Numbered from the stretch's first letter, positions 1-12,700 are shown. The stretch is 64,000 nt of DNA from Amylostereum areolatum (GCA_012932865.1 SAXG01000001.1:1911693-1975692), one strand, 5' to 3'. Notes: generated from the letters alone by a model not told the origin. Numbers and translations: made by a program.

Positions 1-296
1 ACCCAACATCCGAAAAGCCTCCATCAGACAAACGCGCAACTCGCAGGCGACGAGTCCCGTCCCCCCGAAGGCGAACGAGAAGCCCATCGCCCAAACGTCC
101 TCGAGCCCCTTCCCGCTCCCCCCTCGCAGGGGTCGCAGAGAAAAAAGAGCGTGTTCTCTGTCAAACGAGCGCGCGCGGAGGTCATCGGCTGGAGTTGAAG
201 GATGTGGCATGTGTAAACATGCAAGACTCGAGTTAGTTTCTGTAAACAGATCCTAGCTGAGTGTGGTCTGAGGAAACACGGAAGCGCGGGAGGGGG

Positions 297-306
297 TTTA
301 TATAGG
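297..306 (-). promoter_or_regulatory. TATA-box-like element, leftward
   Basis: On the minus strand the bases read CCTATATAAA, a good TATA-box match in an otherwise GC-rich, C/T-biased stretch. Nothing between here and position 1 is convincingly coding. A minus-strand reading frame opens with an ATG near 186 but has skewed composition and no recognisable motif. I infer that a gene transcribed leftwards begins here and lies mostly outside the window. Confidence 0.35.
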
Positions 307-866
307 GCGCGGGGGGAGCGGTGGTCCGGGGTCCCCGGACGGGGTCCGTGCGGCGCGCGGGTGAAAATGAGGCGGACGAATGGGAGGGAGGCGCGGATCG
401 GGGGGCGCGGGGAGTCGGGGCGGGTGTGCACTGGCAGTGGCGGGGCCGCGGAGTATTGCGGCCACGGGTGTGTCGTCGGCGCTCGCTTGGGCGTGGACGA
501 GGACGATCCCGACGGATGGGAGGTTCGGAGGGACGACCGACGCCTCCCGCCGCTTTGCTTCCCGAAATAGGTCGTGCTTTGCGCCCACCTGCGCCCCCCG
601 GCTGGCCAGTGCGCGCCGGCGTCCGCTGGTGTACGCTCGCTGCAATTCCATTGTTCTCGTCCTTGTTCCGCTTTCTCGCCTCGCCACCCCGCCGCTTCCT
701 TTGTTCGCGCCGGCTCTCTCTCTCCATGTCTCGCCCGCCTCCACGCGCACGGTCGCTTTCATCTCGTACCATTGTCCTCCGGCGGCAACCCCGAACTTCA
801 TCCATTGTCGTCCGTTGTACAAATACCCCTCGATCCGAACCAGAACGACCTCTTCACCTACTTACC

Positions 867-1699
867 ATGTTCTCCTGCTTCCGCCCCCGCCCCGAGCCCT
901 CCTCTCGCCTCTCCCCCCCACCGCGCCCCCGGCCCCCGCCTACCCCGCCCACCCCCATCGCCCCCCTCGCGCTGTACCCGATCGTGCTGCAGGAATACAA
1001 GCTGCGCGAGGCGCCCTCCGGCCTGAACCAGCGCCGGTCCTTCCAATGGGCGCTGCACGTCATCACCAAACCCAACACGCTCGAGGGCCACAGCTTCCAG
1101 TGCATCGAGCTCCCGGCCGCTCCACGCAGCACCGAGGACGACGCCGGCGGGACGGGGACGGGGGCGGGGCGGGGGCCCGTCGACGGCGCAGAAACGGTTC
1201 CAGGCGGTGTACAACCCGTGCGACGTCCTGGCCGACAACGCGTTCTCCGCGGGCGGGTTCCAGGTGGGCGCGATCAAGCCGCGGGACCTGGTCGATTTCC
1301 TCGCGCTCGCGCGGGCGCACGCGCCGGTGCCCAAGTGGGAGCGGTGGGACGGGCGGGACTACGTGATCGAGCTGCTGGAGATGGTGCAGGCGCGGGGGTG
1401 GGGGAAGCCCGGGTGGGACAAGGCCGGGGTGCAGTACGCGTTCGAGGGGCTGAAGAATCGGCTGCCGAAGGAGCTCGGGAATCGGAGCGGGTACACGCCC
1501 TGCATCGAGTTTCGTGGAGTACAAGGAGGTGGTGGAACGGACGCGTAAGTCGCCTCCGTACCGTCCGCAGTGGTGAAGTGACGTGACGTGACGATGCGCA
1601 GGGGTGTGTTTGCGAAGGCCGAGGATGGTGGTGGGCAGAACGGTGGAGGAGTCGATTCAGGACGAGGGGAGGAGGAGTTTGTACGATTTCAGTTATTAG
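867..1699 (+). CDS. uncharacterised fungal protein, frame interrupted
   Basis: I do not recognise the family. An ATG at 867 opens a Pro-rich start followed by a structured segment (ALYPIVLQEYKLRE, FQWALHVITKPNTLEGHSFQ) in one frame. A second segment (YNPCDVLADNAFS, KPRDLVDFLALARAHAP, YVIELLEMVQARGWGKPGW, GLKNRLPKELGNRSGYTP) continues one frame on, and the tail (FVEYKEVVERTR) one frame further. The first step falls in the G-rich run near 1155-1185 and the second at TTT 1510-1512. A GTAAGT donor at 1545 and a CAG acceptor ending at 1601 splice to a tail ending RRSLYDFSY with stop TAG at 1697-1699. Each step would be removed by deleting one base, so this is a real gene with two extra bases or a decaying one. 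No signal peptide or membrane helix is seen. Confidence 0.55.
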
Positions 1700-1920
1700 T
1701 CTACCAAGGAATACAATGCACGTGACCGTGAGGAGAAGGGTTGAAGAAATGCGACAGTCGCGAGGCACCTGCCCGCTCTCGTCGTCGTCGTCGTCGCCGG
1801 GAACGTCCTGATCCCCTCTCCACCTCTTTTTCTCTTTCCCTTCCCTCCCAGGCCGCCCCGCCGACGAGTCCCTCCCTCTCCTTTTCTTTATACCTCCCCA
1901 GAGTGTATGCTCTCATCTCC

Positions 1921-4900
1921 ATGAGCCCCCTTTCCGCGTCCACGACGCCCTCATGGCTTGGCCTCCTCCTCCTCCTCCTCCTCGTCGCTCACCCCGCCAT
2001 GGCCGCCCTCCCCCTCGTCGACTTTGACCGCATGGGCTCCGTCGGCCTCGGCGGCGCATTTCGCCGGCATGGATCTTTTCGACAACTCGTCCGACCTCGC
2101 CTTCGACCCCGCCACGTCCACCCTCCTCGCCCGCGCCGCCAACGGCTCCCTCGCCCGCCTCGCCTCCACCAACCAGGGCGGCGCCATCGTCGCAGGCTGC
2201 GCCCTAGGGGACACCTTCTACCTCGCCGGCTCGTTTTCCTCCATCGGCGACACCGCCGCCGCCAACATCGCATCCTACGCCTCCTCCTCCTTCGCCGCCC
2301 TCGGTGCCAACGGCCCCAACGGCGAGATCCGCGCCCTCTTCTGCGACGACAAGAACGACAAGGTCTGGGCCGGCGGCGCTTTCACCTCCCCAAGCTCCGC
2401 CGTCGCCGTCTGGGATCCCAAAGCCGCGTCCTGGTCCCCCCCGCCCTTCGCCGGCCTCGCCGGCGCCGCCGCCCAGGTCCTGTCCATCACCGCGAACACG
2501 TCCCTGTCCAGCCTCTTCTTTTCCGGATCGTTCGTCACCTCCTTCCAAGCCAACGGCACCGCCCTCAACGCCTCCAACCACAACCCCAACGTGCCCTTCT
2601 CCGCCGGCGCGACCCCGTACTCGTCCTCGCTCGTGCCCATCCCGCTCGAAAAAGCCCAGATCCAGGGCGCGCCCGCGTCCTCCGATCCGTCCTATAGCAA
2701 TATCGAGAACATCTTGTGTCCCGCGGGCGGCGATGGCGCCGGGCAGACCTGGTTGGGCGCGGACGGGAGCACCGCGCAGATAACGGCCAGGGCCTTCGAG
2801 TTCATCAGCGCCAGCGGCATCCGCCTCGGCAACACCTTCCTCAACGGCCGTAGCACGACGGCGTTTAGGTGCGTATACCCGTCTTCCCCTCGAACCTGCC
2901 TGCTCACCGCCCCTTGCCTTCTCACACCTACACAGCCTGACTTCCATCCCGGACAACACCGTCCGCCAGCTGCACTACGTCGACCCGATCACGGGCGACA
3001 GCCGCACTTGCACCGACAACTGCCCTCTTTCGACCGACGCTTCCATCCCCTACCAGGACTTCACGTTCGACAGCGTGCTCGACCTCACCGGCGTCCAGGT
3101 CACGCTCTCCGCCTGGCAAGGCGCAGGTCCCGGTCTCCACCTCTTCCAGCTGCTGTCCTCCGGCGCGTTCGTCTCCGCCAACAGCAGCGACAACGGCCTG
3201 TCCTGCTTCGCCCCCGTCGCGTCGAACACCTCCCAGGTCGGCACTTGGTCCCCGGTCAGCGTGAACACGAACATCCCCGGAACGACGCAGTCCGTCCTCG
3301 TCGCCTCCGCCGACGTCGGCACCGCGTCCTCCAACGCGCCGAGCTTCACCTGGCAGCCGTACGTCTCCGCCTCGGGCACGTACAACATCAGCATGCTCGT
3401 CCCCGGCTGCGTCAACTTCCAGGACTGCGCCGCCCGCACCTCCGTCAAGGTCACCGTCTTCCCCGGCGGCGGCCAGCAGCCCGTCGTCACCGTGATCCCC
3501 CAGACGAACACCGAAGACGCCAGCCCGAACATCTACAGCGGCTCCGTCGTGTCCACCACGAGCGATTTCGTCACTACCATCACCATGACGCTCGCGGACC
3601 AGCCCACGGGCTCGGGCGACAACGGCAAGTACCAGCTCGTCGCGGACCGCGTGCAGCTCGTACTCGACGCCAACGCCACCGCCGGCGGCACCAGCACCAA
3701 CGGTGGATCGAACGGGACGACGACGGCCTCGACCCGGGGCTCGTTCGGCTTCTTCGAGTGGCCGCTCAGCGCGCCGTCCGTCAACGCCCAGACCGTCCTG
3801 GCCAACGCCACGCAGACCGCCGCGGACGCCATCGGCATCCAGCTCTTCGCGGCCCTCGGCGGCAACGGCAGCCTCGCGTCCTCCTCCAACGGACCGTCCA
3901 TCGCCGCGGTCGCGCACCACGCCTCGGGCGCCGTCGTCGTCGCCGGCGCTTTCGCGCTCTCCTCCCCCAGCACCAACAACATCGCGATCTTCAAGAACGG
4001 CGCGCTCAGCGCCGTCGCGGGCGGTGGCCTCAACGGACCCGTCACCTCGCTCGTGCTCGACGGCGACAAGCTCTTCGTCGGCGGCTCCTTCTCCGACACG
4101 GGCGCGGCGTCGACGCAGGGCGCGCTGCGGGGCATCGCGGTGTACGACGTCGCACGGGATGCGTGGACCGCGCTCGAGGGCGGCGTGAACGGTGCGGTGT
4201 CGAGTCTCGGGTACGAAGACGGCACGGTGCAGGTCGCGGGCAATTTCACGACGCTCCTGTCGTCCGCGGGCAGCACCACCGCCGGCCAGGCCTCGGCCGG
4301 GTTCGCCGTGTGGAACGTCACGAGCAACGCGTGGACGAACAGCGGCGGCTTCCTCGTCGGCAGCATGTCCTTCGTCGCGAACGGGACCGCGCCGGCGAAG
4401 GGTCAAAAGCAGACGCAGTTCGTCGCCGGCAGCGTGTCCTCCGCGCTCAAGTTCGGCGCGAGCGGGTTCGTCTCCCTCAAGAACGGCAACGACGGCGGCC
4501 AGCCGCAAATCGTGCCCCTCGGTGTGCAACTCGACGACCAGGTCGCGGCGGCCTCCTCCGCGTCCGCGTCGACCCAGCGCCGTCGGTCGACCGTGCACAA
4601 GCGCTCCTCGTGGCTCGCGCACGTCGGCGTGCGTCATCTCTTCAAACGCCAGACGAGCACCTCCTCCCTCGCGGCGCTGCCCGCGCCTCCCGCCGCGCCC
4701 GCGCCCGCCGTTCTCGCGGGCGCGTTCTGGACCAACACCAGCACCTCCGTCGAGCTGACCGTGCTCGGCGGCAACTTCTCCTTCGCCTCGGGCGGCACCG
4801 AGTCCACCGCCGTCGCGTTCTACGACCCGTCCTCGGGCACCGTGTCCGCCCTCCAAGGCGCGCAGCCGAACGGGACCGTGCGCGCGCTGCTCGTCCAGGG

Positions 4901-6616
4901 CACGCGTCTGTTCGTCGGGGGCGAGTTCACGCTCCCGCAGACGAGCGCGAACGGGTTCGCGGTGTACGACCTGATCGGGCGCAAGTGGGAGACGGACGGG
5001 GTGCAGGCGTTGCAGGCGAACGTGGGCGCGAGCGTCGTCGTGCGCTCCATCACGGCCTCGGACGCCAAGGACGGTTCGGTGGTCGTCGCGGGCTCGTTCG
5101 CGCAGGCGGGGTCGGTGGCGTGTCAAGGGATATGTCTTCTGGACGCGGTCACGAAGCAGTGGAGCGCGCTTGGGGACGGGATCCAGGGCGAGGTCGCGTC
5201 GGTGGACTACGCCGGTGTAAGTCGTGTTTTTCTTTTCCCAACTTTGGGAATGCGATGTGCTGACGTCGGGGCGTCGGTGATGTAGGCTAACCAGGGCATC
5301 CTCGTCGCGGCTGGCTCGATCGGGCTGTCCGGGTCCACCGCGAGCAACGTCCTCCAGTTTGCGTTTGGCAACAGCAGCTGGTCGACCGTGGGCGATAGCT
5401 CGACGATCCCAGGTCCGGTCACCGCCGTCACCGTCAACAACCGCAACGGAAGCAGCATCTTCGCCGCGGGCAAGTACGTCGTCCTATCCCTGTCCCATCC
5501 AATCCCGGGACCAGTCGAGGCTGACTGGATCGTTTTCTTTGCAGGTCTTCGGACGGGTCCGCGTCGTTCCTGTCGTTCTGGGACGGCCACGCGTGGACGT
5601 CGCTCAGCTCGACGCTGCAGCCCTCGACCGAGGTCTCCCAGCTCACGATGGTGCCGCTCCAGGACACGCACGGCGCGAACGGGGTGATCGAGCCCGACCG
5701 CATGCTCCTCGTCTCGGGCGTGCTCGAGGACTCGTCCTTCGGCAACGCCTCCTCCGCGCTGTTCGACGGCTCGAGCTTCATCCCGTACATCGTCGCCTCG
5801 TCGGCCACCGGTGGGTCCGGCGCGGTCTCTGCGCTGTTCCACTCGTTGGCGAGCTTCAGTTTCTCCCAGCACCGTAAGCCTCCCCCGCTTGCTCTCTCCC
5901 CGGTCCCCTCTTTGCTAACCCTTTTTGTTTCTGCGTCCGCGGCCGCAGACGTCCTCGCGACCGGCATCGTCATCCTGATCTCCATCGCGATCGCCGCCGG
6001 CGTCGTCTTCCTCCTCGTGCTCATCGGCATCCTCTGGACGCTCTTCTCCCGACGCGACGAGTCGCTCGCCAAGTTCGACCCGGCGGAGGTGGACGAGGAC
6101 GACGCGTCGGCGCAGGGCCGGCCGTCCTCCCTGCTCGCGCACATCAACGCCGCCACGCGCACGACCATCCTCGGCTCGCCGTACAGCCCGTACGACGCCG
6201 AGAAGGACGACGCGCTGGCGGGCGGGCCCTCGGGCTCGGGCGCGGGGCGCGCGTCCGCCGCCGGGCACGGGGACCCGTTCTCGGGCCCGGACGCGAGCAA
6301 CTATCTGCGCGCGGAGACGCCGATGGACGCGATCGCGGGGCTGATGGCGGGCGAGGAGGAGGCGGGCAGGCCGGCGCATGTGCGGTACTCGTTCGATGGC
6401 ACGGGCGAGGGCGAGCTCCCTCTGTCCGTCGGGCAGGAGCTCGAGGTGCTCGACGATCGCGATCACTCGTGCGTCTGCTTTCTCTTTGAATGGTCGTTTC
6501 CCCTCCTTTTTTTTTGCTGATGGGCCCTTTCTTTTTTTTCCATTTGCAGATGGTGGTACGCGCGAGACCTTCGGACAGGACAGGAAGGCGTCGTCCCGGC
6601 GGCATATCTGTACTGA
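1921..6616 (+). CDS. RAX2: Rax2 polarity landmark protein with C-terminal SH3-like domain
   Basis: Rax2 is a type I plasma-membrane protein that marks bud or hyphal growth sites with Rax1. The ATG at 1921 starts a signal peptide ([14 protein letters not shown]), then the conserved LPLVDFDRMG...VGLGGAF. The body has repeated GG(S/N)F beta-propeller-type blades and many N-glycosylation sites. Introns: 2869-2935, 5217-5285, 5474-5544, 5874-5948, 6469-6549. A transmembrane helix follows at about 5951-6050, then a cytoplasmic tail. The last about 47 codons (from about 6388, across the last intron) read as an SH3 domain (ALYDY-like VRYSFDG, WWYARD, GVVPAAYLY). One anomaly: at GCA TTT CGC (2056-2064) the frame moves +1, so AGMDLFDN follows GGAF. 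After allowing one extra base the coding length is divisible by three (1443 residues). Identity is secure; the SH3 call is by motif. Confidence 0.9.
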
Positions 6617-7768
6617 TCGGTTTATGACTCCTTCGCCTGACTCTTTCCCGCTGTTATTATCGTTACCCTTATTGCGTTTATTACCCCCCTCCCACCGTTT
6701 GCGGTCGCGAATCCCCCCCTCTACACGTCATCCTCGCAGACTGGTTATCTTTTTCTTGCGGCTCGCTCCTTCCTATTCTATCACGCTTTTCGTATTCTTC
6801 TCCGCCGCCTCGTTCCTCCACCTTGTTTGGCGATTCGAGTTGGCCTCAAGTTTGCTCCTCGTCTGGTTTCGTCTCGTCTGGTCTCGTCTGGTCTCGTCTC
6901 GCTTTTTCGTCGTATGTTGTTCGTCGCTCACGCCTTTTTACGATACCCCCAACCCCCCAACCCCCGCTCGCGCGCCCACCAACGGGACATGTCCCGTCTC
7001 CCTTCTCCGAACGCTTCAGACACTTAATCACTTCTCCCGTCGTCGTCGGCTCCCGCGCAGAATGCCCTGTCCCCCCTCCCGCTTTAGATCCCACCGCCCA
7101 ATCCACCCGTCCCTCGTGGCCCCTTTGCTTTGTCTTCCTTCTTGTCGTCCTCACCCCACGCTTCGCGCCGCCGATACAGTTACACAACATCCACGTATAG
7201 TTTACAAAAAAATACCCCTCAAGGCGGGCGCGTCAGACATTCTTTTGGCACGTTTTCCTCTCTTCCTCCTACACCCCCCATCCCTCCAATCCCAATCCCG
7301 CTTTTTTGTCATCGCGTCCGGTACGATAGTCTTCTTATCTTTGACTTGGCTTTCGAGAAGTATCTGGGGAGAGGAAGGGTGTGGGGAGTGGGGCTGAACA
7401 TAGAACTGTATCTGGGTGGTCGTGGCGGGTGTCGCCGTCGTCGTCGTCGTCCTTATCGTACATGGACATATCTTAGTTCAAATCGATCGTATGCCGCATG
7501 CATGGTTTGTGAGATTGCGACATGGGAAGATCAAATCCAGTCACCGAGTCGAGGACATTATCGTTCCAACGTACGTTTGGCTAAATTCTTTTGTACGATG
7601 TATGGATGTAAGTAGCAGGGAATAAGGATATACTGATATGTATAGCGTACACATGTCCATACAGCTAACGCACTACTCCTCCACACGCAACACTCCAACC
7701 CAACGATTACATATCCTTCACAGTGTAGACCAACCACAAGCACGGGTTGGGAAAAAGACAGCACGGGA
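6617..7768. other. convergent intergenic region, pyrimidine-rich
   Basis: This 1.15 kb lies between the stop codons of RAX2 and REI1. The plus strand is strongly T/C-rich. The longer open frames have the composition of repeated TC tracts and no family motif, so I see no gene. It holds the 3' untranslated regions of both genes and a short CGT-type run near 7435-7455. Confidence 0.6.
6857..6903. repeat. short tandem repeat TCGTCTGG-type
   Basis: The motif TCGTCTGGT, with the variant TCGTCTCG, recurs about five times in under 50 bp within the TC-rich gap after RAX2. It looks like a young microsatellite. I see no function for it. Confidence 0.6.
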
Positions 7769-9357
7769 TCACTGCAATGAATAGATGAGTCCGTGCGAAC
7801 CTGTAAACCCGGATATATGGACTCTTACCTGCAAAAGAGGATCCCGGAAATGCTTTTGACTGTTGTGTCGGAACCCGACCTTGGTCTTGAACTGTTCTCG
7901 CCGCGTCTGGTCGCGGAACTCGCGCACATGCCTGCCCGCCTCACGCGCCTCGCCGCGGTTGCGCGCTTTGATGACTGTCGTCCCGGCACCGTACGCGCCA
8001 AAGCCGCCCCTGCTGGGGACGAGCGCGGAGTTTTTGTCTGCGAGCAGCCGGCGCACGAGCGCGGCGCCTGAGTTGGGATCTTCGGGTTTGCCGCCGCGCC
8101 CGCCGGGGAAGGATTGCGCGTAGTACCGACGCATGCTGCGATGGCCGATGCGGCTGCCGGAGGGGAGGACGAGTTCCAGGGGGGAGTCGCCGTACGTGAT
8201 TTGATTGTCGAAAATGCTGTCGTCGGAGTCGCTGTCCTCTGATTTCTCGTCCTCGTCCGATTCCTCTGGCGTGGAGGCGTCCTCGTCCACGACCTCGTCC
8301 ACCTCGCTGTTATCCTCTTCGGCATCCTCCCACCCTTCCGCCGCTTCCGCTGCCGCTTTCTTCGCCGCCTTGCGCTCTGCCTTACGTTTTTCGTGCTCCT
8401 CCGCATCGGGATAGGACGCCGAGAAGTCGTAGTAATCCACGATCTCGAGCATATCCTTCTGCGATTCGTACGCAATCTTGCAATGGCTTTTGTCCACCAT
8501 GTGTTTGCGCACGGCATGGAGGGTGCGGAACTCGCGGCCCTTGCCGTTGCAGTAGATGCAGACGTTGCCCACCGCGATCTTCTCGCCCAGGTAGGTGATC
8601 AAGCCCGTGAGATCGATGAGGAACTCTGCGTCGGGAATGAAGAACGAATGTTCCGAGGACATATGTGTGAGATTGGATTCCAGGCTGGGAGAGATGGTTG
8701 AGCAGAAGAGACAGTGGGCGGGGGAAAGCCGGGAGCGTGCAGCGGCGATCTTTTGATCCAGAGTCATGTTCACTTCGTCCTCATCCGCATCGGCATCCAC
8801 GGCTAAGCTGACGCCCTCAGGCTGTGTCGGTGCTGGTGTCTCGGGTGCTGCCATGGACGTGGAGGCGACGTGTTCTTCTGGTTCTGATGCAGCCTCGACC
8901 TTTGGACGGGAGAGAGCTTTCAGCTCGTTTTCCTTGTGTTTTTTCGAGTTCATGTGCGATTTGTAGGCGTTATCGGTTGTGTACGATTTGCTAAGAGTGA
9001 TAACACGAGGGTGAACACTACACGCCATCTGGATCAAGTATGAACGCACCTGCAAACCTCGCAGGTGGAGCCCTTCGGAGAAAGCATGACAGACGTCTCC
9101 TGTCTCCTCTCCAGGACTTTTTCGTTGAATACGGCCACACTGACTGGGGGGAGAGATGCTACTCTACGTTTCATGTTGTATCTATGATGATCAGATCGGT
9201 AGTGAACCCCTGCACATCGAAATGAGGATCGTAGACGGAAGATATGACTTGAGAACGTACGCTGATCCTCGGCGGTTAGGAAGGCGATGGTGCAGGAAAG
9301 GCATGTGAAGAACTGTTGCCCATCCAGTGAGATTGCTTGTGTCTCTGTCTCGGCCAT
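7769..9357 (-). CDS. REI1: Rei1/ZNF622-family 60S biogenesis zinc-finger protein
   Basis: Rei1 is a cytosolic factor that helps recycle Arx1/Alb1 from new 60S ribosomal subunits. The ATG at 9357 gives MAETETQAISLDGQQFF, then a C2H2-type finger (FTCLSCTIAF ... HYRSDHHRYNMKRRVASLPPVS). Downstream are the second finger (STCEVC/YKSHMNSKKHKEN), CIYCNGKGREFRTLHAVRKHM and a long acidic stretch. The conserved end is NSQKHFRDPLLQ. Exons 9357-9261, 9209-9050, 8990-7829 and 7771-7769 give 473 codons plus stop, with no frame problem. The last exon is just the TGA: the third intron (7828-7772, 57 nt) has GTAAGA...TTGCAG borders and no in-frame stop, so retaining it would add 19 residues and end at the same stop. 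Confidence 0.9.
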
Positions 9358-9731
9358 GATCAGTGTAGAGGATTCGAAAGAGAGGAAGGGATGAGCGCAG
9401 GATGAGTGAGAGTAGATTGCCTGAGAAATATTTCCGTCCATGTCTAATCACGTTAGTCAGCAGAGGTCAGCAGGCGCTCTGCTCTCGACTCTCGAGTCTT
9501 GTCTCGAATCTGACTCGCAATGTGGGTCGGAGGATCAGAACATGATCAAAAACCTGGCCTGGTGCACCTGTATACATAATACCGAGCGAAAGAAATGCAA
9601 ATAAAAGTACAGAAGTTCCACGAGACAACATAATTATAAGAGAAAACCGTAAGTCGTCTTGTCAATGGCCATGAAGGAGTCAAGACGTTCGACTGTGCGA
9701 AACGCTGCGAGCAACTCGGAGCATATACACC

Positions 9732-12700
9732 TCACGCGAACATTTGCCCCGTGCATTGAGGGGCGCCACAAAGGCATCTCGCATAGACAGCGGGGCGTGT
9801 CTTGCAAACAGCACATGAGCCCAATATTACAACCGAAAGTGAAAGTCAGAACTCACAGCGTCGTCGTCGTCGTCTTTTATTTCCTCTCCTTCCTCTCCTT
9901 CCTCTCCTTCCTCATCATCATCGCCTGGGGGACCGAGATAGCTGAACGTAAGTTCTTCGTCGGGCGTTATGTCTCGAGTCGTCCAGATCGTTAACAGTGC
10001 CTTCTTTAAGTTCGATTCATTGGTAAACACGGCATTCAGTCTACAATTAGGGTCACAGCTATGGTTCTGTGGGACAGTCAGCGGTTGTTCAGCATGTTCA
10101 GGGGGTCTGGCTTACCAAAAACCGAGTGAACTACGCGCTTCGTCAGTAAATGAATCGATAATGAGGAAGCTGCTACTCACATTGCCAACGTGGTACGCAT
10201 CGACGACGAAGGGTTCGGGTTCTTTCCCCAGAAAGTAGAAGTCCAGATCGAAGAGATAGGTTTTCCCAGCTTGGTCATACAACCTTAAATATTGTTAATC
10301 AAACCCAGGTCTATAGAATATGAACTACTTACTTCCCTCGCTTCAAACTCTCTTTATGGGTCAAGAGCTCGCCAGCGTAGATACCGATGAAACTATCCTT
10401 AGGAATCTTCTTATGACCAGCGAATACACCTAAGGGCGCTCTTGATGAGCACACAGGTTAAGGACCCTGAGGACGATAACTCACCCCACCCCTTACCCTC
10501 CGTTTTCTTGATTGACACGGTGTGTTGCCGCCCCCGCTGGACAACCTAAGATCATGTGTCAGACGATACAATGAACGTGAAATTGAAACTAGGACTCACT
10601 CGGTTGGGACAGTCGTCTAAACACCCACACAGCTCGTTGCATTCAAAGATGGGATATCCATGACACTTGAGTCGTCTATTGTTGTCGTACATGAAGCCGA
10701 CGTTCTTCTCCTCGTTAAAGCGCATTTGTCGCTTGACACACGAGCAATTGCCGGACTTCGGATCGCATCGCCCACGACAGCTACAACCTTGCAAGTTGTC
10801 CATGTCTGGGTCCGGAACACCTTCAGTCAACCACATGTGGTTGGAATAGTGGAACTCCCATGGAGGCGTGCTCTCCTCGTTATCGATGTCGTTCACAATT
10901 CGGATGATAGGCGCATCAGGTTCGTCCTCGACTGTGTTGTGGCGTATCGTAGCTTCAAAAACCTCGCGGGCGTTCTCATTCCTGCGATATTCGACGTCCA
11001 GCGAGTTCATACGATCTTGGAGACGATGAGGCAGATCCTTCGCGTAGTACACTTTGATAGGATTGTCATGCAACAGGCGTACGGGCGTGTTCTCGATGAC
11101 CCAGTGACCGTTCACGAACTTGTCGTTAAAGGGCCCATTGATGAACTTGCCACAGTGGGGATCGAACTCCTGCGGTGTCGAGGGTGGAGAAGGCGACGAA
11201 AAGTCGGAATCAGGCACGAGTTCTGGTGTCGAGTTGAAACGAGCTTTGCCCTTGACCCGGTTGGGGAAAGTGACCGCCTGTGATGAAGATGCGGAGGATG
11301 TTGATCGGCGGGGCCGGAGTGACCTTCGAGGGCCCATGGGATCCTGCGATGTGGTGAGTCAATGAGCCATAAACCTGACACAAAAAAGTCCGTACCTCTG
11401 CATCCGTCGCCGACGAGCTCTCTGGATACTGAAGTATCAAGTCGACGTCTTCATCATCTCCTGTTGAACCCTCTCCGACGTGTGTTTCTGGGGTAACTAT
11501 GACCTCAACCTCCGCCTCGACCTCCAACGAAGGTTCCATAAGGCTATACGTGGCAGCACGCTCCGCTTGCTCTGTGACTGGAGGTACAGGGACAGAAGCT
11601 TCGACAGTAGCCGTGGATGGGACGAGCGGGAGTGCTGATGAGACCTGAGATTTTGCGGAGGCCCTGGCGAGGGCAGCACTAGGTGCAACATCGAGTGCTT
11701 GGGAGGCAGGGAGGTTAACCTCATAGGTTGTTGAGACACTGGAAGTCCTCGTGGGCGTAGTGGCTGACGACTTTGATGATGTATCACTAGACGGGAATTT
11801 CTTCTTCATATTGCGGACGTGTTCAAAAGTAGACATCTTTCTCTTGACGCCTCGCATTTCCGTGTCGGAAACAATAGACAAGCTTGCCTCAGAGGCTTCA
11901 GCGGCGCGTTCTTGAGTGGATAACTCCGGTGTGGTCAAATCTCCAGGGGTAGCATGGCTATCGCTGGGACCCTGGACTGAGGAGGATACAACATCGGTCG
12001 AGGTAGGAACGGTGCTTATGAGCTGTGATGTCTCTATTGACGGGTATCAGGACACTACCCCTCCCCCAAGAAATAGGGCCCTACCTTGGGTAAACACAGC
12101 TGGCGGCAGCTCACTAGTTTCTTGTGTGAGGTCAAAGTGGGCATGGTGCAATTCCTTTAATCGTTGCTGGCTCTGAATCCTGACAGCCGTCTGGGGGGTA
12201 CTGTTTTGCTTGCGCACGAGTTGAAGGCGCTTGAAAATTACCGCTGAAGATTCACCCTTCAAGCTTTTCGGTATGGAGAGCTGGAGGAAGATAAGTTCAT
12301 CGGCCACAGTTCCCGTGTTTGATGGTAACATACCGTGTCAGGGGACGTGGAAGATTGTAACTCTGCGGACGTTTCGGTGTTGGAAGGTGTGGCCAACATT
12401 ATACCCCCAGGCCGTTCAACTTCGTTCAGAGAATGCTGGTGGGTCTCCTCAAACGTGTTGAGATTTGAAACTCGCTAACGAGAAGGTCTATGAGAGTAAT
12501 TAATGCTGTGCATGCACACGCAAAACCGCGCGCGAAAACAAACCTCTGCGGAAAGAGTCGGAGCTTGTGGTTCGTCCTCGTCGCCACCTTCAGTGGTAAA
12601 TGTCATGGCTGCTGAATCCTGAAGCGTTTCCTTGTGGTCTGCTTTGGGCTGGGAAGTGGTCAATGTGACAGTGACAAAGGGTGTTGTGTCACGAGGTTCT

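Noticed and set aside
2928..5126. 732-codon open frame antisense to RAX2
   Set aside because: Arg/Gly-rich shadow produced by GC-biased third positions of RAX2; no start context or motifs.
3016..5263. Arg-rich continuation of a 1101-codon frame across RAX2
   Set aside because: After the intron at 2869 the true frame is another one; the continuation has the repetitive Arg composition of a shadow.
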